Under the pieces are notes generated by a model. The model was not told the DNA's origin. It was given only the letters and a program-made list of their open reading frames with translations, and did no database searches. From NCBI RefSeq assembly GCF_014650895.1, contig NZ_BMVV01000019.1:1-64000 (forward strand): a stretch of DNA of 64,000 bases, written 5' to 3'. Position numbers and translations under genes: made by a program. Shown here piece by piece: positions 7,154 to 16,330 of the stretch. The stretch comes from Streptomyces omiyaensis. Lineage in GTDB: Bacteria; Actinomycetota; Actinomycetes; Streptomycetales; Streptomycetaceae. Within the stretch, counting starts at the first letter, position 1, and each line of letters opens with the position of its first letter.

Positions 7154-8512
7154 GTGAGCTCGGATTCCGTCATCACGCACGTCGTCGCGGCTCTCGCGGT
7201 CGTCGTCGGGGCCTCCTACGCCCTCGGGGCGCTGGCCCGAAGATTCGGTCAACCACCCGTCATCGGGCAGCTGTTCGCCGGAATCGCACTGGGGCCGAGT
7301 CTGCTCGGACTCGTCCCCGGCGGGGTGCACGAGCTCCTCTTCCCGCCGGAGATCCGGCCGGTCATGACGGCCCTCGCCCAAGTGGCCCTGGTCTTCTTCC
7401 TCTTCGCCGTCGGTTACGAACTGGACCTCGGAATGCTCCGGGGGCAACGCTCGGTGACCACCGTCTCGCTGGGCGGCTTCGTCGTCCCGATGCTGCTCGG
7501 CGCCGGGCTCGTGCTGCTCCTGCCCGGCCCCTTCGCGGCCGTCAACGACGGCCTCCCGACCGACGCCACCTTCGTCCTCTACATGGCGGTCGCCCTCTCG
7601 ATCACCGCCGTCCCCGTCCTGGCCAGCATCATCAAGGACCAGGGGCTGGCCGGCACCCGGCCCGGCACCGTCGCGATGGCCTCCGCCGGCGTCATCGACG
7701 CGCTGAGCTGGCCCGTCCTCGCCGTCGTCCTCGTCGGCGGGGTGCACGGATCGGCCCGCGAGTGGGCCGTCAAGGCCGCCCTCCTGGTCGTCTACGTGCT
7801 GGTGATGCTCTTCGCCGTGCGCCCCCTGACGGCCCGCTGGATCGGCCGGCCCGGAACCCCCGTCTCCCGCCAGGTCCCCGTCGCCGTCACCGTGGCGCTC
7901 GCCTCCGCCTGGGCCACCAACGCCCTCGGCCTGCACGTCATCTTCGGCGCGCTGCTCGCCGGCGTGATCATGCCGCGCAGGCCCGACGGCACCCCGGACG
8001 CGCGGCTGCTCCGCCCGCTCCAGGACACCGGAGGCCTGCTGCTGCCGATGTTCTTCGCCGTCTCCGGCACGGCCGTCGTGCTGGACGGGCTGCGCGGCTC
8101 CGACCTGCTGCTCCTCGCGGTGATAGTGGTGGCGGCGGTGGTGGGGAAGCTGGGCGCCGGCACGCTCGCCGCCCGCACCGGCCGGCTGCCCTGGCGCGAG
8201 TCGCTGCTGATCGGCGTCCTGCTCAACACCCGGGGTCTGACCGAGCTGATCGTCCTCGACGTCGGGCTCCGGGCCGGGGTGATCGGCCCCCGCCTCTACG
8301 CCCTGCTGGTGGTGATGGCGCTGGTCACCACGGCCGCCGCAGGGCCGCTGATCCGGCTGCTGCGCCGCTCCGGCGACGAGCCGTCCGCCCCCAGGGAGAG
8401 CACCCCGGAGATCTGGTCCGGGCCGGAGGCCGCCCCGGGGCCGAAGGCGGCGCCCGTCCCGGACGCCGGGCCGCTGCCGTCGGGCGGTGGCGGGGCGGTG
8501 CCCCGGTCCTGA
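7154..8512 (+). CDS. CPA2-family cation:proton antiporter
   Basis: This 452-residue integral membrane protein has about 12 hydrophobic segments. It shows the features of CPA2 antiporters (Kef/NapA/GerN type): GQLFAGIALGPSLLG in the second helix, the AVALSITAVPVLASI segment, DALSWPVLAVVL corresponding to the ion-binding region with an acidic residue, and NTRGLTELIVLDVG near the end. A KTN/NAD-binding domain is absent; instead the last 50 residues are a Pro/Ala-rich hydrophilic tail. GTG 7154 is supported by GAAGGGA 6 nt upstream; an ORF start at 7001 would overlap the divergent gene. It lies between two operons of a putative conflict system, so it may be part of that system (ion or pH response) or a bystander. 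Confidence 0.85.
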   Translation: MSSDSVITHVVAALAVVVGASYALGALARRFGQPPVIGQLFAGIALGPSLLGLVPGGVHELLFPPEIRPVMTALAQVALVFFLFAVGYELDLGMLRGQRSVTTVSLGGFVVPMLLGAGLVLLLPGPFAAVNDGLPTDATFVLYMAVALSITAVPVLASIIKDQGLAGTRPGTVAMASAGVIDALSWPVLAVVLVGGVHGSAREWAVKAALLVVYVLVMLFAVRPLTARWIGRPGTPVSRQVPVAVTVALASAWATNALGLHVIFGALLAGVIMPRRPDGTPDARLLRPLQDTGGLLLPMFFAVSGTAVVLDGLRGSDLLLLAVIVVAAVVGKLGAGTLAARTGRLPWRESLLIGVLLNTRGLTELIVLDVGLRAGVIGPRLYALLVVMALVTTAAAGPLIRLLRRSGDEPSAPRESTPEIWSGPEAAPGPKAAPVPDAGPLPSGGGGAVPRS

Positions 8513-8525
8513 GCCCGGGGACGGA

Positions 8526-8565
8526 AAGGGCCGGCCGGACCCCCACGGGGGTCCGGCCGGCCCTT
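8526..8565. terminator. Bidirectional terminator hairpin
   Basis: A perfect 19-bp inverted repeat (8526-8544 with 8547-8565) lies between the convergent antiporter and FxsT-like genes. The arms begin AAGGGCCGGCC and end GGCCGGCCCTT. There is no long T tract, as is usual for Streptomyces terminators. Confidence 0.85.
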
Positions 8566-8575
8566 CCGCGTCCGC

Positions 8576-11500
8576 CTAGAACGGCACGGGCGCGATGTCC
8601 ACGTCGGCGCGGCGGCCGCTCGCCGAGGCCACCGTCGCCGGGTGCTCCTCGCCGAGCCGGCTCCGGAAGTGCGCCAGCGTCTCGGTGTGCAGGGTCGTCG
8701 CCTCGTCGTCCCGGCCCAGGGCCCTCAGGTCCAGGACCACGTTGGTGGCGCAGGCCAGCGCGGTCGGGTGGGTGTCGCCCAGGGCGCGGCGCAGCCGCTC
8801 CAGGGTGGCCCGGTCGTGCGCGAGCGCCTCCTCGTGCCGCCCCTCGGCGGCGAGCAGGCTGCCCGTGCCGACGGCCGCCGTGAGGGTGAGGACGTGATCC
8901 TCGCCCAGCGAGGCGCGCAGCCCCGGCAGCGCGAGGTCCAGCTGCTCCCGGGCGCCCGGCAGGTCGTCCAGGTGCCGCAGGGTCAGGGCGAGGTTGACCC
9001 GGGCCGACAGGGTGTACGGGTGGGTGGCGCCGAGCTTCGTCCCGTACCGCTCGATGGTCGCCTCGGCGAGTTCCCGGGACCGCCGCAGCTGTCCGTCCTG
9101 GCGCAGGTCCACGACGAGGTTGGCGGCGCAGGCGACCGCGCTCGGGTGGTCGGGGCCGTACCGCTCCACGAACTTCGCCCACACCGACTCGCCCAGCGCG
9201 AGCGCCCCGTCGTGGTCGCCGGCGCGGCGGCGGCACACGGCGAGGACCCGCGCGGCGCCGAGCGTGGCGGGGTTGTCCTCGCCGAAGGCGGCGGACAGCC
9301 GGCCGTGGACCTCCTCCTGGTGGGCGGCGGCCTCCTGGTAGTCGCCGGTCTCGCGGATGTCGATGGACAGCCCGCTGAGGGTGTTCAGGGTCGCCGCGTG
9401 GTTCTCGCCCAGGTGGAGCGCGCGGAGCCGGGCGGTCTCCGTGTCGTGCGTGCGCGCCTCCTCGTACAGGCCCATCAGCCGCAGTCCGATGCCGAGGTTG
9501 TGGGCGGCGCGGAGGGTGGCCGGGTCCTCCTCGCCGAAGGCCCGCAGCGAGCGCTCGTACACCGACCGGTCGATCTCCAGGCCGCGGGCCATCTCGGCCC
9601 GCAGCCGCAGTCCGCTGGTGAGCTGGATCAGGGCGTCGAGGGTGCCCTCGTTGTCCTCGCCCATCGTCCGGACGTACACGTCGGCCGTGTGCTCCATCAT
9701 CGCGGCGGCTTCCTGGTACTCGCCGAGCGCGCGCAGCACGAAGGCCAGCCACTTCGCCATCTGGAGCGTCTGCTGGTCCTCGGCGCCGAACTTCTCCGTC
9801 CAGATCCGCAGCGCCTCGCGGGCCATCGCGGCGGCGCCCGCGTGGTCGCCCCAGGCGTGCAGGAACTCCACCATGCCCAGGAGCAGCCGGCGCACCCACG
9901 GGTCCTCGCACTCCACCGCGCGCGACCCCACGACGTGGGGCAGGAGCTCCTGGTACTGCCGCCAGGAGGAGCGGGCGCCGGGGTTGTTCGGGTTGGCGTC
10001 GGCGAGGAGCAGGTGGGCGCCGTGCCGCATGTCGGCCTGCTGCTGCGGGGACATGCGGTTGACGAGCACGGCCTGGACCAGGCGGTGCAGCTGGATGGTG
10101 TTGTGGCGGTGCTCGATGCGGGCCAGGGCGTAGACGTTGATCTCGCGGACCGCCCGGCTGAGGCGGATCGGGTCGCGCAGGGCCGCGTCCAGTTCGGGGG
10201 CGATGGTGGTGGCCCGCGAGTTGTTGAAGAGGGTGCGCGAGATCGGCTCGGGGGCGAAGAAGGAGCAGACCTGGAGGAGCTGGAGCGCCGCGGGGTTGCG
10301 TTCCTCCAGCTGGCGCAGCGAGACGTCCCAGGCGGCCGCCACCGACATCGGGTAGTCGGGCGACGGCACCAGTTCGAGCATCAGCTCGGCGATCTTCTCC
10401 TTGATCAGCCGCAGGTACTCGGGGACCGCCATCCCGGTGACGGCCTGCCAGGCCGCCGCCTGCTCGATGGCGAGGGGGAGGTCGCCGAGGGCCTCGGCGA
10501 GGCGGTCGGCGTCGGAGTCGCTGAGGTCGCGGGCGCGCCGGCGCAGCAGCGCCTTGCTCTCCTCGCGGGTGAAGATGTCGACGGAGAGCGTCCTGGCCAC
10601 CCGGTCCCACTCCTGGTTCCGCGAGGTGATGAGGATCTTGCCGGTGCCGCCGGTCGGGAAGTAGGGGCGGACCGCCTCGACGTTCTCGGCGTTGTCGAAG
10701 ACCAGCAGCCACCGGTCGTAGGGGTCGCCCCGGCGCAGCGCCTCGCGGACGGCGGGGACCGCCCGGTTGGCCTCGCTGCCCACGTTCAGGCCCATCCGCT
10801 GGGCGAGTTCGGTGAGCGCGGTCAGGATCATCGTCGGCTGCTCGGAGGGGATCCACCAGACGACGTCGTACTCGTGGGCGTGGCGGTAGACGTACTCGAT
10901 GGCGATCTGCGACTTCCCGACGCCGCCCATGCCGTGCAGCGCGTGCGGGAGCACCGCCGAGGTGTCGCCGGTGAGGAGCTGGCGGCGCACCTGGGCGATC
11001 AGGTCCTCGCGGCCGACGAAGTTGGGGTTGTGCGGGGGGACGTTGCCCCAGACGGCGGGCACGGCGGCGCGCGGCTGCCGCTCCGTCCGGGGGCCGGTCG
11101 TGCCGCCGGGGAGCCTCGTGCCGCCGGCGGGGGTGTCACCGCCCTGCCGGTCGTCGGGACTCGGCGCCGGGATCGAGGGGCCCGAGGAGCCGTTGACGTC
11201 CTCGATCGGCTGCTGACGGGCGGTGATGTCGGTCATGGGAAGGCCGTCCATGTCGGTATTTACGGGGGTGTTGGGGACATCGTGTACCAGGCCGGGGGCG
11301 TCCTCCATGACGGACACTCCCGTGGGACGGCCCTCCAGGGCCGCGCTGATCCGGTTGGCCCGATGGAGGTAGGGGCCGGACAGGGCGCGGAGGATCGCCA
11401 GTTCGACGCGGACGAAGGGGAGGCTCTCCGGGGTCAGCGGCGGGTCGGGCGCCTCCTCGGGGGTGAGGAGGGCGCCGCGCAGGCCGCGGGCCGCCTCGGA

Positions 11501-12994
11501 GCGGTCGCCGAAGAAGTCGGCGACCGAGCGGGCGACCCGTGCGGTGTCCGCCCGCATCGCGCCGGCCAGGAGCGCCTCGCGGGCCCCGGCGACGAAGTCG
11601 AGCGCGGCCACGACGGCCGGTGCCGTCCTGGGCGAGGGCTCCTCGACGAGCCCGCTGAGGAACAGCTCGGCCACGTGCACCGGTTGGGCCTCCGGCACCA
11701 GCCGGCGCCGCACGTCACGGACCAGCAGGGGGTCGAGGACGGCGGCGGCCAGATGGGTCGCGAGCCGGAAGGCGGTGGGGGTGGCGTGGCTGCGGAAGCG
11801 GCGGACGCGCTCCTGCACGGTCGGCGCCGGCGCGGCGGCCGGCGGTGCGGGCGGCTCCGGCGCGCTGCGCGCGGGAGCCCCGAGGAGCAGGACGGAGGAG
11901 GGGGCCCAGCCGGAGGTGTCCCCGGCGACGAGCGAGGCCCAGCGGCCCAGCCAGTCGGCGTCGAGCCCGAGGACGGGCACCGGCACGCGCCAGGACGCGG
12001 GCGGCGGGGCGAAGGGGTCGTGCTCCTCCGGCGGGAAGCGCACGGCCAGTTCGGTGTTGCGGGCGGCCGGGCGCGGGCTGCGCAGCCGGACCCGCCACGG
12101 GGCGAGGGCGGTGCGGTGCCAGTCCCGTTCGGAGAGCAGGTGGACGACGGCGGCGGGCCCGGCCGCCGCCCACCGCTCCAGGGCCGCCTGCCCGGCGCCG
12201 GTGCGCCACAGCGGCCCCAGCGCGTCGGTGAGGACGAGGACGATCCGGCGGCCGGTGCGGTCGATCAGCTCGGCCGGGTCGCTCACGGCGCCGCGGGGGC
12301 CGTTCAGCACGGCCCGGGTGCCGGACGGGGTCCCGCGTGCGCCGAGGCGGTGGACGCGCACGTCCCGGAAGGCGCCGAGCTGTTCGGCGACGGCGGTGAG
12401 CTCGGCGACCGTCTGCTCCCAGATCGCCATCGTCGTGTGGTCGTCCACCACCAGCGCGAGGTCGAAGCGGCGTTCGCCGACGGGCCGGGTCCGGGGCAGC
12501 CAGAAGCCGTCCTCGGCGACGCGCTCGACGGTGGCCTCCTCGTCCAGTTCGACCTCGGTGGGGGAGGGGACCAGCCGGCGGAGCGGCCGCAGCCGGCGGC
12601 CGATGCCGGGCGCGTCGCGCAGGTCGGGCAGGGGGGCTTCGGCGGGGCGGAGCGCGTCGCCGCCCTCGCTCCCGCCGGGTGCCGCGGCCGGCGGTTCGGC
12701 CGCGCCGGAGGGGAACGGCCCGGTCCACCCGGCGAACGGATCGGCCGGCCGGCCGGGTCCGGGGCGGTCCGCCGTGTCCCGCCGCTCTCCGGGCCCCGGT
12801 GGCTCCCGCGGTTCCGGCGGCGCGGACGGCGGGGGTTCCTCCGGGAACGGGCCGGTGAGCTCGGGCGGGGTCCTCGGCCGGGTCTGCGGCGGCTCGGAGG
12901 ACGGCGGCAGCGGGGCGGCGGAGGTCTGGTAGGCGTGCAGCCAGAGCGCCTCGGCCACTTCGAAGGGCTCGGGGAGCGCGTCGGCGTCGTCCAT
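8576..12994 (-). CDS. fxsT: FxsT-like vWA/NB-ARC/TPR protein of FxSxx/VMAP system
   Basis: This 1472-residue protein begins at ATG 12994, overlapping the MoxR stop. Residues 1-150 are a Pro/Glu-rich linker. Residues about 180-450 match the SAV_2336 N-terminal type, a vWA-like fold with a degenerate metal site (VVDDHTT) and IVLVLTDALGPLW. After another linker, an NB-ARC/STAND ATPase starts with NPNFVGRE and Walker A GMGGVGKS (about 688-695), Walker B WLLVFDNAE and ILITSRNQ. From about residue 1000 to the end run roughly a dozen TPR-type repeats with G(E/D)xHPxTL signatures, ending DVDIAPVPF. This architecture is that of the FxSxx-COOH system tetratricopeptide protein, thought to sense a signal and switch by ATP hydrolysis. 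It is co-transcribed with the MoxR ATPase and VMAP-C genes and lies 4 kb from the FxsA-like gene. Confidence 0.8.
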   Translation of the reverse strand: MDDADALPEPFEVAEALWLHAYQTSAAPLPPSSEPPQTRPRTPPELTGPFPEEPPPSAPPEPREPPGPGERRDTADRPGPGRPADPFAGWTGPFPSGAAEPPAAAPGGSEGGDALRPAEAPLPDLRDAPGIGRRLRPLRRLVPSPTEVELDEEATVERVAEDGFWLPRTRPVGERRFDLALVVDDHTTMAIWEQTVAELTAVAEQLGAFRDVRVHRLGARGTPSGTRAVLNGPRGAVSDPAELIDRTGRRIVLVLTDALGPLWRTGAGQAALERWAAAGPAAVVHLLSERDWHRTALAPWRVRLRSPRPAARNTELAVRFPPEEHDPFAPPPASWRVPVPVLGLDADWLGRWASLVAGDTSGWAPSSVLLLGAPARSAPEPPAPPAAAPAPTVQERVRRFRSHATPTAFRLATHLAAAVLDPLLVRDVRRRLVPEAQPVHVAELFLSGLVEEPSPRTAPAVVAALDFVAGAREALLAGAMRADTARVARSVADFFGDRSEAARGLRGALLTPEEAPDPPLTPESLPFVRVELAILRALSGPYLHRANRISAALEGRPTGVSVMEDAPGLVHDVPNTPVNTDMDGLPMTDITARQQPIEDVNGSSGPSIPAPSPDDRQGGDTPAGGTRLPGGTTGPRTERQPRAAVPAVWGNVPPHNPNFVGREDLIAQVRRQLLTGDTSAVLPHALHGMGGVGKSQIAIEYVYRHAHEYDVVWWIPSEQPTMILTALTELAQRMGLNVGSEANRAVPAVREALRRGDPYDRWLLVFDNAENVEAVRPYFPTGGTGKILITSRNQEWDRVARTLSVDIFTREESKALLRRRARDLSDSDADRLAEALGDLPLAIEQAAAWQAVTGMAVPEYLRLIKEKIAELMLELVPSPDYPMSVAAAWDVSLRQLEERNPAALQLLQVCSFFAPEPISRTLFNNSRATTIAPELDAALRDPIRLSRAVREINVYALARIEHRHNTIQLHRLVQAVLVNRMSPQQQADMRHGAHLLLADANPNNPGARSSWRQYQELLPHVVGSRAVECEDPWVRRLLLGMVEFLHAWGDHAGAAAMAREALRIWTEKFGAEDQQTLQMAKWLAFVLRALGEYQEAAAMMEHTADVYVRTMGEDNEGTLDALIQLTSGLRLRAEMARGLEIDRSVYERSLRAFGEEDPATLRAAHNLGIGLRLMGLYEEARTHDTETARLRALHLGENHAATLNTLSGLSIDIRETGDYQEAAAHQEEVHGRLSAAFGEDNPATLGAARVLAVCRRRAGDHDGALALGESVWAKFVERYGPDHPSAVACAANLVVDLRQDGQLRRSRELAEATIERYGTKLGATHPYTLSARVNLALTLRHLDDLPGAREQLDLALPGLRASLGEDHVLTLTAAVGTGSLLAAEGRHEEALAHDRATLERLRRALGDTHPTALACATNVVLDLRALGRDDEATTLHTETLAHFRSRLGEEHPATVASASGRRADVDIAPVPF

Positions 12995-14112
12995 CAGGGT
13001 GCTCCCGAGAGGCGTCGCCAGAGGGCTTCCAGGAGCTCGCCCCAGGCCTCGTCGTCGCCGCGGACCCCCGCGGAGCGGAGGTAGACGGCGTTGAGCAGCT
13101 GGTCGGTGGCGAGGCCGCCGTGGTCCCGGCCGCGTTCGATGAACTGCCGGATCATGGCGTCGTGGCGCCCCTCCTGGTTCTCGAAGTGGGCGGCGATCAT
13201 GGCGGCGAGCTGGTCCTCGCGGGGCGGGGAGACGTCGAGCCGGACGCAGCGGCGGAGGAAGGCGGGCGGGAACTGCCGTTCGCCGTTGCTGGTGATGACG
13301 ATGAAGGGGAAGGCCCGGCACCGCACCAGGCCGTCGGTGACCGGCACGGTGCCCTCGGGGTCGTCGGTGTGGACGTGCGAGACCGGTTCCCGGCGTCGGG
13401 CGCGGACCAGTTCGGGGATGGTGTAGGTGCCGTTGTCGAGGACGTGCAGGAGGTCGTTGGGCAGGTCGATGTCGCTCTTGTCGAGCTCGTCGACGAGCAG
13501 CACGCGCGGCAGTTCGTACGGGAGCAGGGCGGTGCCGAGCGGGCCGAGGCGGACGAAGTCCCCGATCCTGGAGCCGGGTTCGGGCTCGGCGGCCGGACCG
13601 GGGGTGCCGTCCGTTCCGCCCGGCACCGCGGGGGCGGGGCCGGGGCGGAGGTGGCCGAGGGAGGCCTGGGCGCGGCCGATGGCGTCGTACTCGTACAGGC
13701 CGGAGCGCAGGGTGCTGCGCGAGGTGATGCCCCAGTGGAGGACCCGGCCGAGGCCCAGTTCGCGGGCGATCAGATAGGCCAGGGTGGATTTTCCGATTCC
13801 GGGCCGTCCCGTGACCAGGAGCGGCCTGCGGAGCAGCAGCGCGGTGTTGATGAGGTCGATGTCGTGGGCGTCCTGCCGGGGGGTGGCGCGCCCGGTCCGG
13901 CCGAGCCTGCGGTCCGTCTCGGCGCTGTCCGGGGGCACGGGGGGCAGCACGGGGCCGCCGTCGAAGGTCCGCCAGCCGGGTGGTTTGGGCAGCACGTCGC
14001 CGAGACGGATGTCGGTCAGTGGCTGTCCGGTGCCCCGGTAGATCCACCAGCTGCGGCTGGTGACGGGGCCTGTGGTCCGGTCCTTGTCGGCCGGGTGGTG
14101 GACACCGCTCAT
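12994..14112 (-). CDS. MoxR-type AAA ATPase of vWA-MoxR conflict system
   Basis: This 372-residue cytoplasmic AAA+ ATPase has Walker A GRPGIGKST (102-110), Walker B VLLVDELDKS (Asp208, Glu209), sensor 1 FIVITSNGERQFPPAF and an arginine-finger region FLRRCVRLD. MoxR proteins work as chaperones with a vWA partner; here the vWA-like domain is in the next gene. The start ATG 14112 has GGAGGGGGAG upstream and overlaps the preceding stop as ATGA; its own stop overlaps the next start as TGATG. Translational coupling of all three genes implies one complex with fixed stoichiometry. Residues 150-185 are a Gly/Pro-rich insert. The ATPase core looks intact. Confidence 0.87.
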   Translation of the reverse strand: MSGVHHPADKDRTTGPVTSRSWWIYRGTGQPLTDIRLGDVLPKPPGWRTFDGGPVLPPVPPDSAETDRRLGRTGRATPRQDAHDIDLINTALLLRRPLLVTGRPGIGKSTLAYLIARELGLGRVLHWGITSRSTLRSGLYEYDAIGRAQASLGHLRPGPAPAVPGGTDGTPGPAAEPEPGSRIGDFVRLGPLGTALLPYELPRVLLVDELDKSDIDLPNDLLHVLDNGTYTIPELVRARRREPVSHVHTDDPEGTVPVTDGLVRCRAFPFIVITSNGERQFPPAFLRRCVRLDVSPPREDQLAAMIAAHFENQEGRHDAMIRQFIERGRDHGGLATDQLLNAVYLRSAGVRGDDEAWGELLEALWRRLSGAP

Positions 14113-15656
14113 GTCTCCCCCTCCTCGTCGTGTCCGCCGCGCACGCGTCCGGGGTCCGACTCGGGAGAACCGGACCAGTCCACCAGCCGGTTCGGGTCGT
14201 CGAACAGGACGGCGAGGTGCCGGCCGGTGTGGCCGCCCCGCCTCCCCGCGGCGGCGGTGGCCGCGTCCATGCGCAACCGGTGGACGCGCTGCGGCAGTTC
14301 GATCGCCTTTCCCTTGAGCAGTCGGCGTGCCTTCTTGCGGAAGTCGGAGGGCGGTTCGGGGCGCCGGTCCCAGACCGCCATCGGCACCCCGGCGAACAGG
14401 GCGTCGAAGAGGGAGGCCCGGCTGCCGCGCGGGTCGCCGGAGAGCGGAGGGGCGCTGAGGACGACGGAGACGAGCTGTTCGTCGGCGGCGAGCGCGCTGG
14501 TCCAGTGGCCGGGGTCGTGGTCGCGGCTGCCGGCCGTGTCCCAGTGGCAGGCGGTGTCGGGGCTGTCGAGCGCCTGCTGCCAGCGGTTGCGCCAGCGCCG
14601 GTGCGACTCCTTGGCCCGCATCCGCTCCAGGCTGCGCAGGACGACCGGGTAGGTCAGGCACAGGGCGGTGGAGGAGCTGGGCAGGAAGGCCACGGGCAGC
14701 CACTCCATCGGCTCGTTCAGCAGATGGAGGGGGAGGATGAACTCCAGCACGGGGCGGCCGGGTTCGCCGGCCCAGCTCTGCTCGGCCCGCAGGACCAGCC
14801 GCTCGACGGCGTCGGCCACCTCGGCGAGGGTGACGAGCCGGTCCCGGCCGGGGACCGGATGCCAGGGGCCCGGCCGCATCTGCTGCCAGTGGGACAGGCG
14901 GTACCGCTCCGGGTCCGCTCCGCTTCTGCACAGCTGGACAACGACGCACGCGGGCGCGGGTTGTGCGGCGCGCGTCCGGGCGAGTTCGTCGCGCACCGCC
15001 TCCAGCGGTGTCCGCAGGCCGAGTTTCCCGGCCTGGACGTCGCTCCAGGCCCGCAGTCCCGCGGCGGTCGGGGCGTCGTCGGGGCCGGAGCCGTCGAGGG
15101 CGGCGGCCACGTGCTCGACCAGCACCACCGTGGGGGGCAGTCCGTCGGGCCGGGCGTTGGCCCCGGTGAGGAAGTCGAAGGCCTCGCCGAGGGTGGTGAC
15201 GGGGCGGAGGGGGAGGGCGAGTTCGCCGGCGGAGGCGTAGAGCAGGCCGCGGGCGTCGAGGTGCCGGACGCGGCCGAGGAGGGCGGCGGCGGCGAGGGTC
15301 TCGGAGTCGGGCAGGGCGGCGAGGACCGGCGGGGCCGGGGCGGCGGCGATGAGCTCGCGGACCCGGTGGGCGGGGCGGGAGCCGGGGTCGTACAGGGTGA
15401 GGGCGGCGGCCAGTTCGTGCAGCCCGCCCGCTTCGCGGCGGCAGAACCGGACGATCTCCAGGATCCCCGAGCGGGGGCGGTTGTGCCGGGGGATGTTGGC
15501 GGCGCCGGGTAAGCGGTCGGCGAGGGTGTCGATGAGGAGGTCGCGGCCGTCGGTGGTGTCGAGCCCCGGCACCGCGCCCAGCTGTTCCACCAGCTCGCGC
15601 GTGAGATCCGGCGCCTGAACGGCGTGACGCTCCTCGTGCACCAGCCCCCCCGTCAC
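14109..15656 (-). CDS. VMAP-C protein with N-terminal EAD2-like domain
   Basis: This protein of about 515 residues starts at GTG 15656 (a GTG seven codons in, or others nearby, are alternatives). Residues 15-100 (LTRELVEQLGAVPGLD, ANIPRHNRP, IVRFCRREAGGLHELAAAL) match effector-associated domain 2, as in the caspase at 4724-5845. The C-terminal half contains VLEFILPLHLLNEPMEWLPV, YPVVLRSLERM and RRWRNRWQ, the pattern of the vWA-MoxR-associated protein C-terminal (VMAP-C) domain. In such ternary systems the VMAP protein connects the vWA/MoxR core with effectors through its EAD. The gene heads the operon with MoxR and FxsT-like genes. There are no membrane segments, so the complex is cytoplasmic. 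Confidence 0.8.
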   Translation of the reverse strand: MTGGLVHEERHAVQAPDLTRELVEQLGAVPGLDTTDGRDLLIDTLADRLPGAANIPRHNRPRSGILEIVRFCRREAGGLHELAAALTLYDPGSRPAHRVRELIAAAPAPPVLAALPDSETLAAAALLGRVRHLDARGLLYASAGELALPLRPVTTLGEAFDFLTGANARPDGLPPTVVLVEHVAAALDGSGPDDAPTAAGLRAWSDVQAGKLGLRTPLEAVRDELARTRAAQPAPACVVVQLCRSGADPERYRLSHWQQMRPGPWHPVPGRDRLVTLAEVADAVERLVLRAEQSWAGEPGRPVLEFILPLHLLNEPMEWLPVAFLPSSSTALCLTYPVVLRSLERMRAKESHRRWRNRWQQALDSPDTACHWDTAGSRDHDPGHWTSALAADEQLVSVVLSAPPLSGDPRGSRASLFDALFAGVPMAVWDRRPEPPSDFRKKARRLLKGKAIELPQRVHRLRMDAATAAAGRRGGHTGRHLAVLFDDPNRLVDWSGSPESDPGRVRGGHDEEGET

Positions 15657-15673
15657 GGCTCCGGTGTTCCCGA

Positions 15674-15688
15674 CTGCCCGTCGGGCAG
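15674..15688. promoter_or_regulatory. 15-bp palindrome upstream of the VMAP operon
   Basis: CTGCCCG and CGGGCAG flank one central base, 18 bp before the GTG of the VMAP-C gene and downstream of the ohr stop codon. It may be an operator, a leader structure or the end of an ohr terminator. Confidence 0.35.
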
Positions 15689-15771
15689 GGGTCGTTCGGG
15701 CGCCGCCGCCCTGTCGCCCAGGGTAGGGCGAGGGCCGGAGCCGTCGCCACCCCGCGGGCCGATCCTTCGGG

Positions 15772-16188
<417 letters not shown>

Positions 16189-16274
16189 GGGGGTCTCCGG
16201 TCTCTCGGGAGGGCGTGCGGGAGGTTCCTCGGTGGAGGAGGGGTGGTGCGTGCTGCCCTCTATTGATAGCGCAC

Positions 16275-16298
16275 GATTCAGTTGTGCACAACTCAATC
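16275..16298. promoter_or_regulatory. OhrR operator palindrome
   Basis: A perfect core AGTTGTGCACAACT (16280-16293) extends to GATT and AATC on the flanks with one mismatched pair. It lies between ohr and ohrR, upstream of a TATCCT -10 box (16318-16323), and fits the AT-rich dyads bound by OhrR proteins. Confidence 0.8.
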
Positions 16299-16330
16299 GC
16301 GTGTGAGGGGCCTCGCGTATCCTGGTTCCC

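Noticed and set aside
8642..13084. A 1480-codon plus-strand frame opposite the FxsT-like gene
   Set aside because: The minus-strand protein has clear NB-ARC and TPR motifs and codon-position GC bias; the plus frame is an antisense shadow.
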